Source of the DNA: Pleurodeles waltl
Taxonomy: Eukaryota > Chordata > Amphibia > Caudata > Salamandridae
Reading direction: 5' to 3'
NCBI RefSeq assembly: GCF_031143425.1
Contig: NC_090437.1
Coordinates: 848,483,978 to 848,547,977, forward strand
Length of the DNA stretch: 64,000 nt
The notes beneath the pieces were generated by a model. It saw only the letters and a program-made list of their open reading frames with translations, was not told where the DNA came from and did no database searches. Positions 47,084 to 57,109 of the stretch are shown here, one piece after another (position 1 is the stretch's first letter; every line of letters begins with the position of its first letter). Both the position numbers and the translations under genes were made by a program.

Positions 47084-47382
47084 GACTGTGGCTTTGCACA
47101 CCCCAGGATGGCACAGTGGGCAATCCACCCACTGTAGAGACTTTGCGAGACTGTGGCTTTGCACTCCCCAGGATGGCACAGTGGGCAATCCACCCACTGT
47201 AGAGACTTGAGAGACTGTGGCTTTGCACTCCCCAGGATGGCACAGTGGCCAATCCACCCACTGTAGAGACTTGTGAGACTGTGGCTTTGCACTCCCCAGG
47301 ATGGCACAGTGGGCAACCCACCCACTGGAGAGACTTGAGAGACTGTGGCTTTGCACTCCCCAGGATGGCACAGTGGGCATGG
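47084..47382. repeat. 64-66-bp tandem repeat, about 4.7 units
   Basis: Unit GACTGTGGCTTTGCACTCCC CAGGATGGCACAGTGGGCAA TCCACCCACTGTAGAGACTT GAGA (given in blocks). Copies are about 95 percent alike by eye. Ends at GGTGGGCCCTTCG; no similarity to the adjacent GC-rich arrays. Confidence 0.9.
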
Positions 47383-48271
47383 TGGGCCCTTCGTGGATCT
47401 GGCTTCGTGGACTCATGTGGCTGTGGTGCCCCCCCCTTCCCTTCCCCCTGAGGTGCCTGTGGTTTTGTCACCAGATGCCCCTGCAGTGTTCTCTCCAAAG
47501 GACTCAGGTCTCCTGTGTGGGCTTTGCCCTTGTTTCGCTACACTTTGGCCCACGGACATGATGGATTCGTAAGATGTGCAGGACTACTTGCTTCAGTTAT
47601 CCACTGCTGTGTAAATAATTTGTTTATCAGAAGAAAGTTTTGATGGTTGATAAATACTTTCCTGAGACTATTTTGTTCATAAATATTTATTCTCAATTTG
47701 GTTATGTGATTGTATTTTTTACGGGTGTTTGGGTGGTGTCACTGTGACTTGTTGCTCTGCATTGGTTTGTACATCTTGGGGGGGTGGTGGGGGTCGCATA
47801 TGTGTGTGCTCGTAACCTTTCCTCCTCCCCCCTCCCGTGTGTCGTAGGTGCAGTACTCACCGTTGACGTCTGCGGCGGAGTTCGTACTCGTGGTAGATGA
47901 GCAGGTAGACGAGTGCAGGTATGATGTTCAATTCGGGTTCCATGCTGTCCTCCGTCCTCGTGGAGTGCGTAGAGGTGAGCGTTTTCCCGTTCGTAGTCTG
48001 TTTCCGCCGTGTTTTTATCGGCGGTGCTCCCGCCCCGGAAAAGGTGGCGGATTGGTGAGTTGTGATAGGGTGGGTGATACATTGTCTGCCGCCTGCCTGT
48101 TGGCGGTGACCGCCGCGCTGTTTGTTTGTCCCGCCGTGGCGGTCGGAGTGTTACAGTGGCGGTCTCTGTTGGCGGTTCCCGCCAGGGTCAGAATTCCATT
48201 TTTCGGACCGCCAGCCTGTTGGCGGGTTGGCCGCCGCTTTATCACCGACCGCCAGGGTCAGAATCACCCCC
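47383..48271. other. Harbinger right subterminal region
   Basis: No gene. 47570-47720 is AT-rich with CATAAATATTTATTC. From about 48000 the sequence is GC-rich with repeated GGCGGT, GTTGGCGG and CCGCCAGGGTCAGAATT words, which match the terminal motif and resemble the interior of the MITEs at 21.3 and 25.8 kb. Multiple such motifs near the end are likely transposase/Myb binding sites. Confidence 0.6.
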
Positions 48272-48274
48272 TTT

Positions 48275-49108
48275 ATGTCCAAACTCTCCCAAATGATTCA
48301 ACAGGGCAATTAAGTCATGTTACACTCGTCCCTTGTTTTGGATGCTATTAGCAAATCATCAATGTACTGTACAAGAGTCGATTGGCATGGCAATTCCAAC
48401 AACTCCAGATTATTTTTCAGGATCTGATTAAACAGGGATGGTGACTCCGTATACCCTTGTAGAAGCCTGCACCAGCTGTAGACTCTGTCTAGGAATTTGA
48501 AACTAAAAAGAAACTGACTATCCTCATGAAGAGGCACAGAAAAGAAAGCTTGTGACAGATCTACCACTGTGAACCACTCTGCATCGCAAGGAATCTGAAA
48601 CAGTATCACAGCTGGATTGGGCACTATCGGACAACATTTAACCACCATGTCATTCACTTTCCATAAGTCCTGTACAACTCGTACTTTTCCACATGGCTTT
48701 TTCAAACCCATTATCAGTGAATTGTATGGGCTGCTCAGCACTTCTTTCAAAACTCCTTGTTTTAAAAAGTCTCCGATTATTTGTGCCACCTTCAACATCC
48801 GGTGGCATGATATACTGTGGAAGCTGCTGGAATACTGCATTTGGTTTCAAAGTGATTTTAATCGGCTCCACTCCCTTAATCAGACCTACTTCCTTTACCG
48901 TCAGATCCCAGACTTCTTCCTTCACAGTTCCCTGTAAATCTGCATGCAATTCTTTCACAGTGAACATTGGGGAAAATTCAATCAATGGGTATTCTTCACA
49001 GGCATTGCTAACTATCATTGCAGTTGCCTGCTCTTCTTCATCATCACTATTTGTCTGGACTTCTATCCCTGTATCTGAACAGTTGATGGAACATTTGGTC
49101 TTGCACAG
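48275..49108 (-). pseudogene. pol: ERV pol, 5' part: RT fingers and palm
   Basis: The 48840-48310 frame (176 codons) has SSPYNSLIMGLKKPCGKVRV, VVDLSQAFFSVPL (catalytic Asp 94), QGYTESPSLFNQIL, and QYIDDLLIAS (YxDD, residues 159-162). The start of RT lies in another frame at 49018-48650 (IVSNACEEYPLIEFSPMF, VEPIKITLKPNAVFQQLPQY). A second frame change follows shortly after YIDD (near 48312), and then the Harbinger element interrupts the gene at 48272-48274. Substitutions in normally conserved sites (QGYTESP where QGFTESP-like is usual) are mild; the frameshifts are what kill it. Confidence 0.85.
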
Positions 49109-49111
49109 TAA

Positions 49112-49301
49112 GGGGGTTATTCTAACTTTGGAGGAGTGTTAATCCGTCCCAAAAGTGACGGTAAAGTGACGGATATACCACCAGCCGTATTACGAGTTCC
49201 ATAGGATATAATGGACTCGTAATACGGCTGGTGGTAAATCCGTCACTTTTCCGTCACTTTTGGGACGGATTAATACCTCCTCCAAAGTTAGAATAACCCC
49301 C
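49112..49301. mobile_element. Palindromic Harbinger MITE in the ERV, TAA duplication
   Basis: 190 bp, GGGGGTTATTCTAACTTTGG at one end and its exact inverse at the other, TAA on both sides (49109-49111, 49302-49304). The arms remain nearly perfect through CCGTCACTTTTGGGACGGAT, and a central CTCGTAATACGGCTGGTGG is the inverse of CCACCAGCCGTATTACGAG. Termini are of the same type as those of the 10.9-kb element. It inserted between protease and RT, just after the protease LLGRDL motif. Confidence 0.9.
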
Positions 49302-49304
49302 TAA

Positions 49305-49787
49305 GTCTCTACCCAGTAAGGATACGGAACTTGAGTCACACACCACAAATCTATGCATTCCCAAATAATTTCCAATTTCAACCTGCACTGGCTCCGTGAT
49401 TGGGTTTGTCAACTGTCTATTTTCCACTCCCACAACTTGAACTGTTGTGCCTGAAAGACGTAAATTTGGGACTTCTATGCTTCTTACTGTAGAGCGCGTA
49501 GCTTCCATACCAACCAGGAATGAGACCTTGTAAAGGGATGCGGCAAGCAGACAGTCTCCTTCATCCAAACTATCACTCATCCATTTTTCATTTATTTCAT
49601 CCTCACTGTAAAATGGAAACTGATGCACTGTGTTATTACTATTGTCTTGTCTTTGACCTGTGACCTGCTGAGTAAGCATCACCTGGTGCTGTTCCATTGG
49701 GGCTTGAGGTATTTGCATTTGCTGTCTAGGTACCATGGGGACCTGCTGCTGTACTGGCGGTAATGGAGCAAATTGTGCACGCAGCAC
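49305..49787 (-). pseudogene. pro: ERV protease (with gag-end linker)
   Basis: Minus-strand frame 49787 into the MITE. A Gln/Pro/Met-rich linker (residues 1-60, including VTGQRQDNSNNT) is followed by an aspartic-protease-like domain: FLVGMEATRST where family members have the catalytic Asp-Thr/Ser-Gly-Ala, then VPNLRLSGTTVQVVGVEN, PVQVEIGNYLGMHRFVV and SLLGRDL, a conserved protease C-terminal motif. The catalytic Asp is replaced (G93 here), so the enzyme is inactive whatever the frame. The MITE cuts the reading frame after LLGRDL. Confidence 0.75.
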
Positions 49788-49820
49788 CTGTATTTGCTGA
49801 ACTGGTAGGAAATTCTGTCC

Positions 49821-52623
49821 TCAATTCTGAGCATTAGGAAGAAATACTTTCATTCTTGGGACTTTCACAGTTTGAAATGTAGTGACGTCACCTTGCTGAA
49901 CCACACCATCCTGCACCATCAACGGACACTCCTGCTTCCAGTGTCCCACGTTTCCGCACAAATGACACAGTAACATATTTTTCGTACCTTGCATGTCATT
50001 TTGAACAACCACAGTTCCTAAATCCGGACCACACATCATGTCCGTTCCATGCCCTCTATCCCTCACTTGAGGTTGGAACATGACAGCTCTCTGTTGCAGC
50101 GGTATAGGCGGTACTAAAGCTCCCTGCACTCCTGTTTGAGCTGCCTTGATTTGCAGCACCATCGCCTTTTCTTTCAATTTCTTCTGTTTCAATTCAATTT
50201 CATCACTACAGTATTTTGCGTATTGCAACACCTCATCAATTGGCTTTGCTTGCCAGCAAATTAAATGATTCTTAATCATCTGCCCTACCTCCGGTCTTAG
50301 ACCTTCGACAAACCTGAACAAGAAATGCAACATGTCTTTGGGCTCAATTGCTTTCTTACCACTGTACTCCTTGAATGCTTTCAACAATCTTTCATAGTAG
50401 CTATGTATTGATTCTTTAGACTCTTGGACCGTTCTATCAATCCGCTGCCAATCAATGTTTTTGGGAGAAATCCTTGTCTTCAGGAACTCAATCACCTTAT
50501 AATAATTTTTCATTACCTCAGGTGAAGACGCACCTGTTATTTTATCCCTTTCCGGTTCACTTGTTGGCCAGTCTACTACTCTCTTACACTCAACCCATAA
50601 ATCTGCCGGCACCACTATTTCTAATAGCGTGTTCAAGTCTTCCCACAAACATTTGGAAAGCTTCACAAATCTCTGTGTCTATTGATACCACTCCACTGGC
50701 TTCTCTCTCAATTTTGGATAATCATTTGTAAATGACAATATGTCATTCCTGTGCCCTGGAACAAAAACAAACTACCCTCCTAGAATTTCTCTCATTGGAA
50801 GCATCTTGACTGATTCCCCTTTGTCAATACCTTCCGCACCTTCTTGGGAATCCCGTTTTTATTTATCTTTTTTCTTTGTCCATCTACCTTCCCACTTCTC
50901 TAATGCTCCCCAAATCTGTGCACTCTGCAGCAGTTCTCTCAAGTGTGCCTTAATTCCTGCTGATCTCATGTGTTCGAAATCCTTTGCTTCAAAATCGAAT
51001 CTGTAGCTGCGTTTCAAATGCTTCGGTTTCTCAATGTCAATGTGAAGTTTTTCTGCTAACTCTGCCAGCTTCTGATATATTTTACTCACTTCTCTTGTGA
51101 TTTTAGGGCATAAGTACCTCAGCTCTTCTTCTGTGTAAGATTCTAATCTGTTCACACACACTGTTCCCTCAACTAATTCGGTAGCCCCTATATTCAACCT
51201 CACTTGATTTATCTGATCCTCACCCTGGGATGTATTCTGAGGTGTATTTAGACTGTCCAACCACTCACTTAATTGCTGAGCTGACAATCCCTGTAATGAA
51301 ATGTTACTTGCATTCGGCACTGGTAACTGTTGTACTACTGCACCTGAAGTTTGTGGTGTCAGAAGTCTCAAACTCTGACTCACATTCGTGCCATTCACTG
51401 CATCTGAAAGTGCTACAGGTGGACTAAGATCCATTCGAGGTCTAGATCCATTTAAAGTTTGTCCTGCAGACGACATTAGCTGCGCAGGATCGCTCACTCC
51501 CCTCCTTACGAGGCTCTATGATACTTCATACTGCTCCCCTGCATCTAACTTCTTTTGTGCAAATAAAGGTACCGCTGGACCAACAGTAGTTGGTAGCGAT
51601 ATTGCATCTGGAACTGCTCTAGCACCTGCACCTTTGTGGGAATGTTACCCCCCTTGCCTGATTCATAACTGGTGTGAGATCTAACTGCATTCCTGTCAGT
51701 GGTGTAAACTTCGGTAGACCCTGTGCTTAAGCTGAAGGCAACAACATTGGTGTCGGATCTGTCTGAATCAGCATTGGCTGTGGAAGCACCTGCTTCCTTG
51801 GCACCATGATGCTCGAGACTGTCTCAAGAACTGGCATATCTGGATAAATTCTCTGCACCGAATGTGGATGTATCTGCGCTTGAACTACCGTAGTAGTTCC
51901 TGCATTAGGTATACTCTGTACTGCCCTTGGTATTTGTCCCCCGTCTGCCTGTACAGCTCCCTCGGCCCCCTGGACTTGTGCCGGATTAGCTGTAGGGGCA
52001 GTAGTATTAGTGCCTGGACCCCCGTATAGGTTGTTGAAGGTGGAGGTCTATCTCTCAACAACTACATAATGAGATCCTCAACATCAGAATCATCATCATC
52101 TAAATAGGACTTTCTCTTTTTCTTTTTCCCTCCACTCTCGTCCTCTTTGGCACTATCTTCCTTCTCTGCCTCATCTTCCTCCGCAATAGCAGGGAACAAT
52201 TTAACCTCCTGTAGTGTCGCCATTCTTGGTCTCTTTTGCTCTTAATCCCATCTAGCTTCAGCTACAGACTTTTCTACTAGCTTCATCCTCCTCTTAAACT
52301 TCCTCTCTTGTTGCTGTCTTGCCACTAGCTCCCAAATTGCTAAAGCTTCAAACTGTGCTGGTCTTGTTAATGTCTTCATGTCGTACAATGACATTCACAA
52401 TTGACTCAAAATTCTCAAATTAAACGTTCCATGCTCCGGAAACGCTAACGACCCCTGATTCTTTGTTAACTTACACCATTGCTTTAACCACAAACACGTG
52501 CTACACCTTGCTCCGCCATCACAACAAAAGCCGGAAAATCCTCTGGGGGGGTGGCTCCCCCACTGATGCTTTAATGTAAGAATCACCCTTCATCGCACTC
52601 TTAAATGCCTTGAAAAACTTCAT
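49821..52623 (-). pseudogene. gag: ERV gag (matrix, capsid, nucleocapsid), broken
   Basis: Starts MKFFKAFKSAMKGDSYIKA at 52623. The matrix-like N-terminal region, with a very acidic/basic stretch (KEDESGGKKKKRKSYLDDDD, about 52150-52080), is broken by stops. 51497-50859 (212 codons) covers a Pro/Ser/Gln linker and the capsid N-terminal part. 50666-49821 (281 codons) has the capsid C-terminal part (IDRTVQESKESIHSYYERLL, similar to the major homology area in position) and one zinc knuckle CHLCGNVGHWKQEC (C-X2-C-X4-H-X4-C, about 49970-49929). A single knuckle is typical of gammaretrovirus-like Gag. At least one break lies between 50666 and 50859 and several are in the N-terminal third. Confidence 0.8.
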
Positions 52624-53679
52624 CTTGCCTGTTTTGTTTGCTTTTAATTCAATAATGAAATTACTTTTACTCCCAAGATTCCCTTCACCTGCTTACTCAA
52701 CCAATTGCCTTTTACGGACTGCTGCCAATCTGGTCACGGCTCTTCTCACTAACCAACCTATCCCAGCAAGCCACACTCTGACGCCACGCTCACACACAGC
52801 GGCTGACAAAGTCTTGCGTCTCGTCCTCCTTAACTCGATTCACACAACTAATGCAAATTAGTGCGAGCACTTACCAAAAACCAAATACCTAAAACAAACC
52901 TACTGGTTTACTACAGGAAGGGACACAATCGCTTCAGAGAACTTACGGATTTTCACAAATGGCTCTCTTGGCTCATATAGCTATTCCTCTTTCTCAGTCC
53001 CCCACATTTGCAAGCAAAATTTGACCCACAAATATCACTCTCAACTGATCAATGGGTCTGTTCTGGTGCACACAGAACTCGCCAAATCTCAGTCAAAATT
53101 TTCTTCCACCCAATTATCACACTCACCGACTCGTTGACCACGCCCGATCAACCTACTAAACCAGACAGATTACAACATATAACCAAGTGTCTCCTACACT
53201 TGTCAATATACTCTGGAGTCTTAGACCACGCAGCGTCTGTATATCATCAACAACCACGTGGATAATTTTTGAAAATCAAAACACCACACACATGTGAAGT
53301 ACGACAACTTCCCTACTATCATACTATAGAGTACGCACACTCCTACTAACCTCTATTGGAGCACAGAGGCTCCCTACTATACCTCACATACTTCACAATT
53401 CACCTGCAATTTGTTTAAGCCTGTGCAAGCGCAACCTGCCACTTTCGTACCATCTCAAAAACACGCAGAGAACATACCCAACTTTACTAGCAGGATCTGG
53501 GAAAGTCATTTCTGGGATTAAGGGGACATCATCTTTGTTACCATTGCCAATTCAGAAAAATAAAATTAAAATCTCATAAAATATGAACAACTAACCCTAA
53601 CATGAACTACTACCATAACCAGTAATCACCACATAACTAGTTCTCCAAGGAAACTAACCTTCAAGCTGCTACCAAAAAC
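52624..53679 (-). other. ERV leader, possible primer binding site
   Basis: About 1 kb between the 5' LTR and gag, without coding capacity. A TGGTAGCAGCTTGAAGG stretch (minus strand, about 53674-53658) begins six bases inside the LTR border and could be a primer binding site, since these start with TGG; the tRNA is not identified and the offset is larger than usual. Confidence 0.4.
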
Positions 53680-54300
53680 TGCTAGCGCGCCCGGTCCTTA
53701 GTAAGTAAACTCATAAGGGGACGCGTATAGGACGATGAATCTTTTGAATCGCATGGAGTATCCTAGTTCATGCAGTGACCACTGAATCAATAATCAACAT
53801 CAATGAGACAAAATATACCACCTTAAGAAACCACAAAAAAAAAACCTTAATCAGAAATAACCATCACTCATGAAAAAGGTTAACAATTTTTATTCCCTAT
53901 TGATTGCAATTCTAATCAAAGGTTAATTTTGCCTTTATTAATCGATCTTTATTAGTTCATCAAGGAAAACAGTTTTCTCCAAAGAAACATAAGCAACAAT
54001 GCAAATCATAAGTCAGTGTACATCAGCATTAATGAAGCAATTCAGCAAATCAATTTGTCAGTCATTTGTCACCGTCAACGTCTCCCCTGTCAGCCTACCT
54101 AACCAAGATTAGCATCAGTATGTGGGTCTTCATGCGAAAACAATTTAGATAAAAACATTAATTTGAAAAAAATCTATATAAAGAGAAAAATCTAATCAGA
54201 AACAGCGCAGTTGGCACCTAGAAGAAAAGACACAAATTATCAGTCACATTTTCAAAGCTACCTATACAGGATGGATCAGCAACGAGTCAGTCTTCGTACC
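53680..54300 (-). repeat. ERV 5' LTR, truncated by a LINE
   Basis: TGCTAGCGCGCCC at 53680 and about 620 bp matching the 3' LTR, ending within the region equivalent to 31190-31200, where the LINE tail CAATCAATCAATCAG begins. The remaining 800 bp of the LTR is not visible after the LINE, so the LINE insertion was accompanied by loss, or the rest lies beyond a later rearrangement. Confidence 0.85.
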
Positions 54301-55195
54301 CAATCAATCAATCAGCCTATTTCTAAAGCGCACTACTTACCCGTGAGGGTTTCAAGGCGCTGGGGGGGAGGGGGTGCTGCTACTGCTCGAAGAGCCAGGT
54401 CTTGAGTTGTCTTCTGAAGGTGAGCAGGTCCTGGATCTGTCTTAGGTCAGATGGGAGGGTGTTCCAGGTCTTGGCGGCGAGGTAAGAGAAAGATCTGCCG
54501 CCGGAGGATCTGCGCCGGATGCGGGGGATGGAGGCGAGGGCAAGGTTGGCGGAGCGGAGTTGCCGGGAGGGGGTGTAGAAGCTGAGTCTGCTGTTTAGGT
54601 AGGTTGGTCCGGTGTTGTGAAGTGCTTTGTGTGCGTGGGTGAGGAGCTTGAAGGTGATCCTCTTGTCGACGGGGAGCCAGTGGAGGTCTCTTAGGTGGGG
54701 GGTGATGTGACTGTGGCGAGGGATGTTGAGGATGAGTCGGGCGGAGGTGTTTTGGATGCGTTGGAGGCATTGCAGGTGTTTGGACGGGATGCCAGCGTAG
54801 AGTACGTTGCCGTAGTCAAGCCTGCTGCTGACGAGGGCCTGCGTTACTGTTTTTCTTGTTTCGGTTGGGATCCATTTGTAGATTCTGCGAAGCATGCCGA
54901 GGATGTTGTAGCAGGAAGAGGAGACGGCGTTGACTTGTTTTGACATGGAGAGGGATGAGTTGAGGATGAAGCCGAGGTTTCGTGCGTGGTCGGTTGGTGT
55001 CGGTGGGGTACCCAGCGATGCTGGCCACCACGAGTCGTCCTAAGCGGAGGGGGTGGGCCCAAGGAAGAACCTCTGTTTTGTCCGAGTTTAGTTTCAGCCT
55101 GCTGCTTCTCATCAAGTCAGCAATTTTGTCATTTAGCAGATGTGTAAAATGTGTTGCATCTGCACTTGACCCAATTGGAAACTATGACTGTGCTT
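54301..55195 (-). mobile_element. Third L2-type LINE, 5'-truncated, inserted in the LTR
   Basis: 3' tail on + as CAATCAATCAATCAG (54301-54315), then TAAAGCGCACTACTTACCC like the 15.1-kb copy. The minus-strand frame 54946-54380 (188 codons) has VNAVSSSCYNILGMLRRIYK, SRLDYGNVLYAGIPSKHLQ, LHWLPVDKRITFKLL and ends LKTWLFEQ. A frameshift separates it from SRLKLNSDKTEVL (55090) upstream, and homology fades near 55195. Closely related to the 15-17 kb copy: the last 100 residues are about 80 percent alike by eye. Confidence 0.85.
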
Positions 55196-55739
55196 TTTAG
55201 TGTAAGTCACTCCTTTTCTCTGTTACCGGTTTGAATCATGCTCTTTGTTTCTGACGCTGATGCAGCCATAGTGCAACACAACTATCTTTTTTGCTTTTCT
55301 GATTTGTATCCGTATACCGCTCTTTGTTATTTTACACAGCTACATTCTAATATGGCACGGGGAACTAAATCTGTGCATAGGGGGGAGAGAAAACAGAACC
55401 CTGGCACAGTTCTTCTACCTGCTCGTAAAACATCTTGAAACAATGTAATTTATTCCAAACTTGACTTTATAAATCTGGCAAGTAATCTATTTCCCCTGAT
55501 ACTACCACAAACATTGCCTGCAACAAACACAAATGTATATAGTCTCCTTGCCTTGCAGCATACCGATACAGCGTGTCTTTACTACTGCAAAAGTAACCTG
55601 TTTTACAAATGTGGGCCACTTTTTGGGCTCTCTGGGTCGCTAATGGGCCCACTTTTATTTTGATTCCCAGACCAATTTTCTGTCCCCCAAAATTGACCCT
55701 GCTTGTTGGAGTAAGTGCAAGGGTTCCTGGACACACTGA
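55196..55739. other. No supported feature
   Basis: Unclassified DNA. A 93-codon minus frame (55748-55467) has no motif. May include sequence that was once on the far side of the LTR. Confidence 0.45.
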
Positions 55740-56207
55740 GGGGCACATTTATAAGCCCCTAGCGCCACAGGAGCGCCACTTTTCATGATGCTCCGGTGGC
55801 CCTATGCTGTGCATTCTGCAGCACGCATAGAAAGAGCAAAATGTCAGACATGATTGTTTGTGTGCAGGAAGGTGTCCCTTCCTGCACACAAACAATCATT
55901 TGAAAATGACGCTTTGGCACTTCTGTGTGTGTTGCATTCTGCAGCACACACAGAAGTGTCAAATCGCCATTAGTGATTGTTTATGTTCAGGAAGGCATAC
56001 CTCAACGCAAACATTCTTTGCACGATGGTGCAAGGATGCCTGCATTGGTGCTGGCAGCTAAATTTAGCGCCAGCACAGGGGACAACACAGGGGTGTGCCA
56101 TATTCAGTTAATTACGGCACATCCCTGCATTGTGAAAATGACAGAGCGCGGCGCTACCAATTTTGGTGCAGCGTCACGCTCTGTCATTTTCATATAAATA
56201 TGGGCCC
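55740..56207. mobile_element. MITE made of serial hairpins
   Basis: Ends GGGGCACATTTATA and TATAAATATGGGCCC, next to TGA on the left and TAA on the right (TNA-type, not identical). Inside are three long palindromes: a 23-bp perfect stem around 55854-55904 (ATGATTGTTTGTGTGCAGG and its inverse, 5-nt loop), a stem around 55916-55961 (GGCACTTCTGTGTGTG / CACACACAGAAGTGTC), and one around 56137-56193 (AAATGACAGAGCG / CGCTCTGTCATTT). No coding capacity. Confidence 0.7.
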
Positions 56208-57109
56208 TAATACTACACCGCCAGCTGTGACCATCGATTACACAATCACGTTATCAAGAGCTTTGCTCATATACATATACACAAAAGTGAGAGACCCAAT
56301 AATGTAGCGTACACCAATGGAGCACTCAGGTGATATGCAATCATTTAGAAAACTAAGCAAATGGAATAGTGCCAGTGGTGCAAGTGTAATATATTCAAGA
56401 GAGACTTTATGTGAACAGGTATGAAAATATAATCTGTGAAGGGAAACACTCATTAACTTATTCGAAATTGATTTTATTTTGTGCCTAGAATATTCTATAC
56501 AAAAAAGTTCATAAATATAGCCGCAGGATTCAAAATATGAGAGGTGTTTACATGTTCTCTAAAACAGTAGTAAACACTAATTGTACCTAATGCCACATTA
56601 CTTAAAATAGGCATTTCAAAAAAGCAAGAAAAAAAGCAGAGCAAAGGCCAATATGTCTGGCTTAACATTTTATTTTTACGCTAAACTCATTGAATTCATT
56701 AAATTTGTCAATGCTTGTCAAAAATGCATTTGATTTGTTAAATTAATGTGATGTAATGGTACTGCATTTTAATTTGACAGTTTTTAACTGGCACAATAAG
56801 CAATCACGCTAGTATGTGTGAGATGGTGTTTTGCAGACTGTGTACTGAATACCACATGCACTCCCTTAATAATATGCACTCAAATACTCATTGTTTCACC
56901 GAGTACAAACTCACAGCACCTCTGACAAGACCGTCTCTTATGCACTCACTCACATAAACACACAGTGACTCACTGTACTCGCAACAATATGATCTCACAC
57001 ATGTTCTTCATTCATTTACTCTCGTCATCACACTTGTACACTCACTCATTCCTATGGGAAGCCGTTCATGTCAAAATTACAGCTCCCTATATAGGACACC
57101 TCATGGAAT
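56208..57109. other. No supported feature
   Basis: AT-rich DNA; 56880-57060 is rich in CACTCA words (ACTCACTCACATAAACACACAGTGACTCAC). Nothing coding. Confidence 0.5.

Larger units (their letters stand above)
37365..48271. mobile_element. 10.9-kb PIF/Harbinger transposon with three genes
   Basis: Ends are GGGGGTCATTCTGACC (37365) and, inverted, GGGGGTGATTCTGACC (48271), a 16-bp terminal repeat with one mismatch, flanked by TTT on both sides (37362-37364, 48272-48274). Cutting at these points leaves the two flanks as adjacent parts of one retroviral RT gene, which independently proves the borders. Cargo: Myb/SANT-like gene 1 (+), HARBI1-type nuclease (-), Myb/SANT-like gene 2 (+), about 3 kb of minisatellite, and GC-rich subterminal regions full of GGCGG/CCGCC words. 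Known Harbinger elements encode a nuclease and one Myb-like partner and are usually a few kb; the extra Myb gene and minisatellites make this one unusual. TTT differs from the usual TWA-type target. Confidence 0.9.
30598..54300 (-). mobile_element. Endogenous retrovirus, gamma/epsilon-like, with nested insertions
   Basis: A minus-strand provirus with 5' LTR (from 54300 down to 53680), gag, protease, pol (RT, RNase H, integrase), env and 3' LTR (32008 to 30598). A single Cys-His zinc knuckle in gag, the RNase H/integrase sequence style and the transmembrane Env motif point to a gamma- or epsilonretrovirus-like (class I) lineage. Every gene is interrupted by stops or frameshifts. In the first 180 bp the two LTRs differ at roughly ten positions by eye, so insertion is old. 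Later insertions: Harbinger transposon 37365-48271, MITE 49112-49301, the 33535-35273 segment, and an L2 LINE that replaced the outer part of the 5' LTR. Without the four, the provirus would be about 11 kb. Confidence 0.85.

Noticed and set aside
45692..47137. 481-codon + strand frame
   Set aside because: By-product of the 29/30-bp array; no codon bias, start context or homology, and it changes reading of the unit because of the 59-bp pair period.
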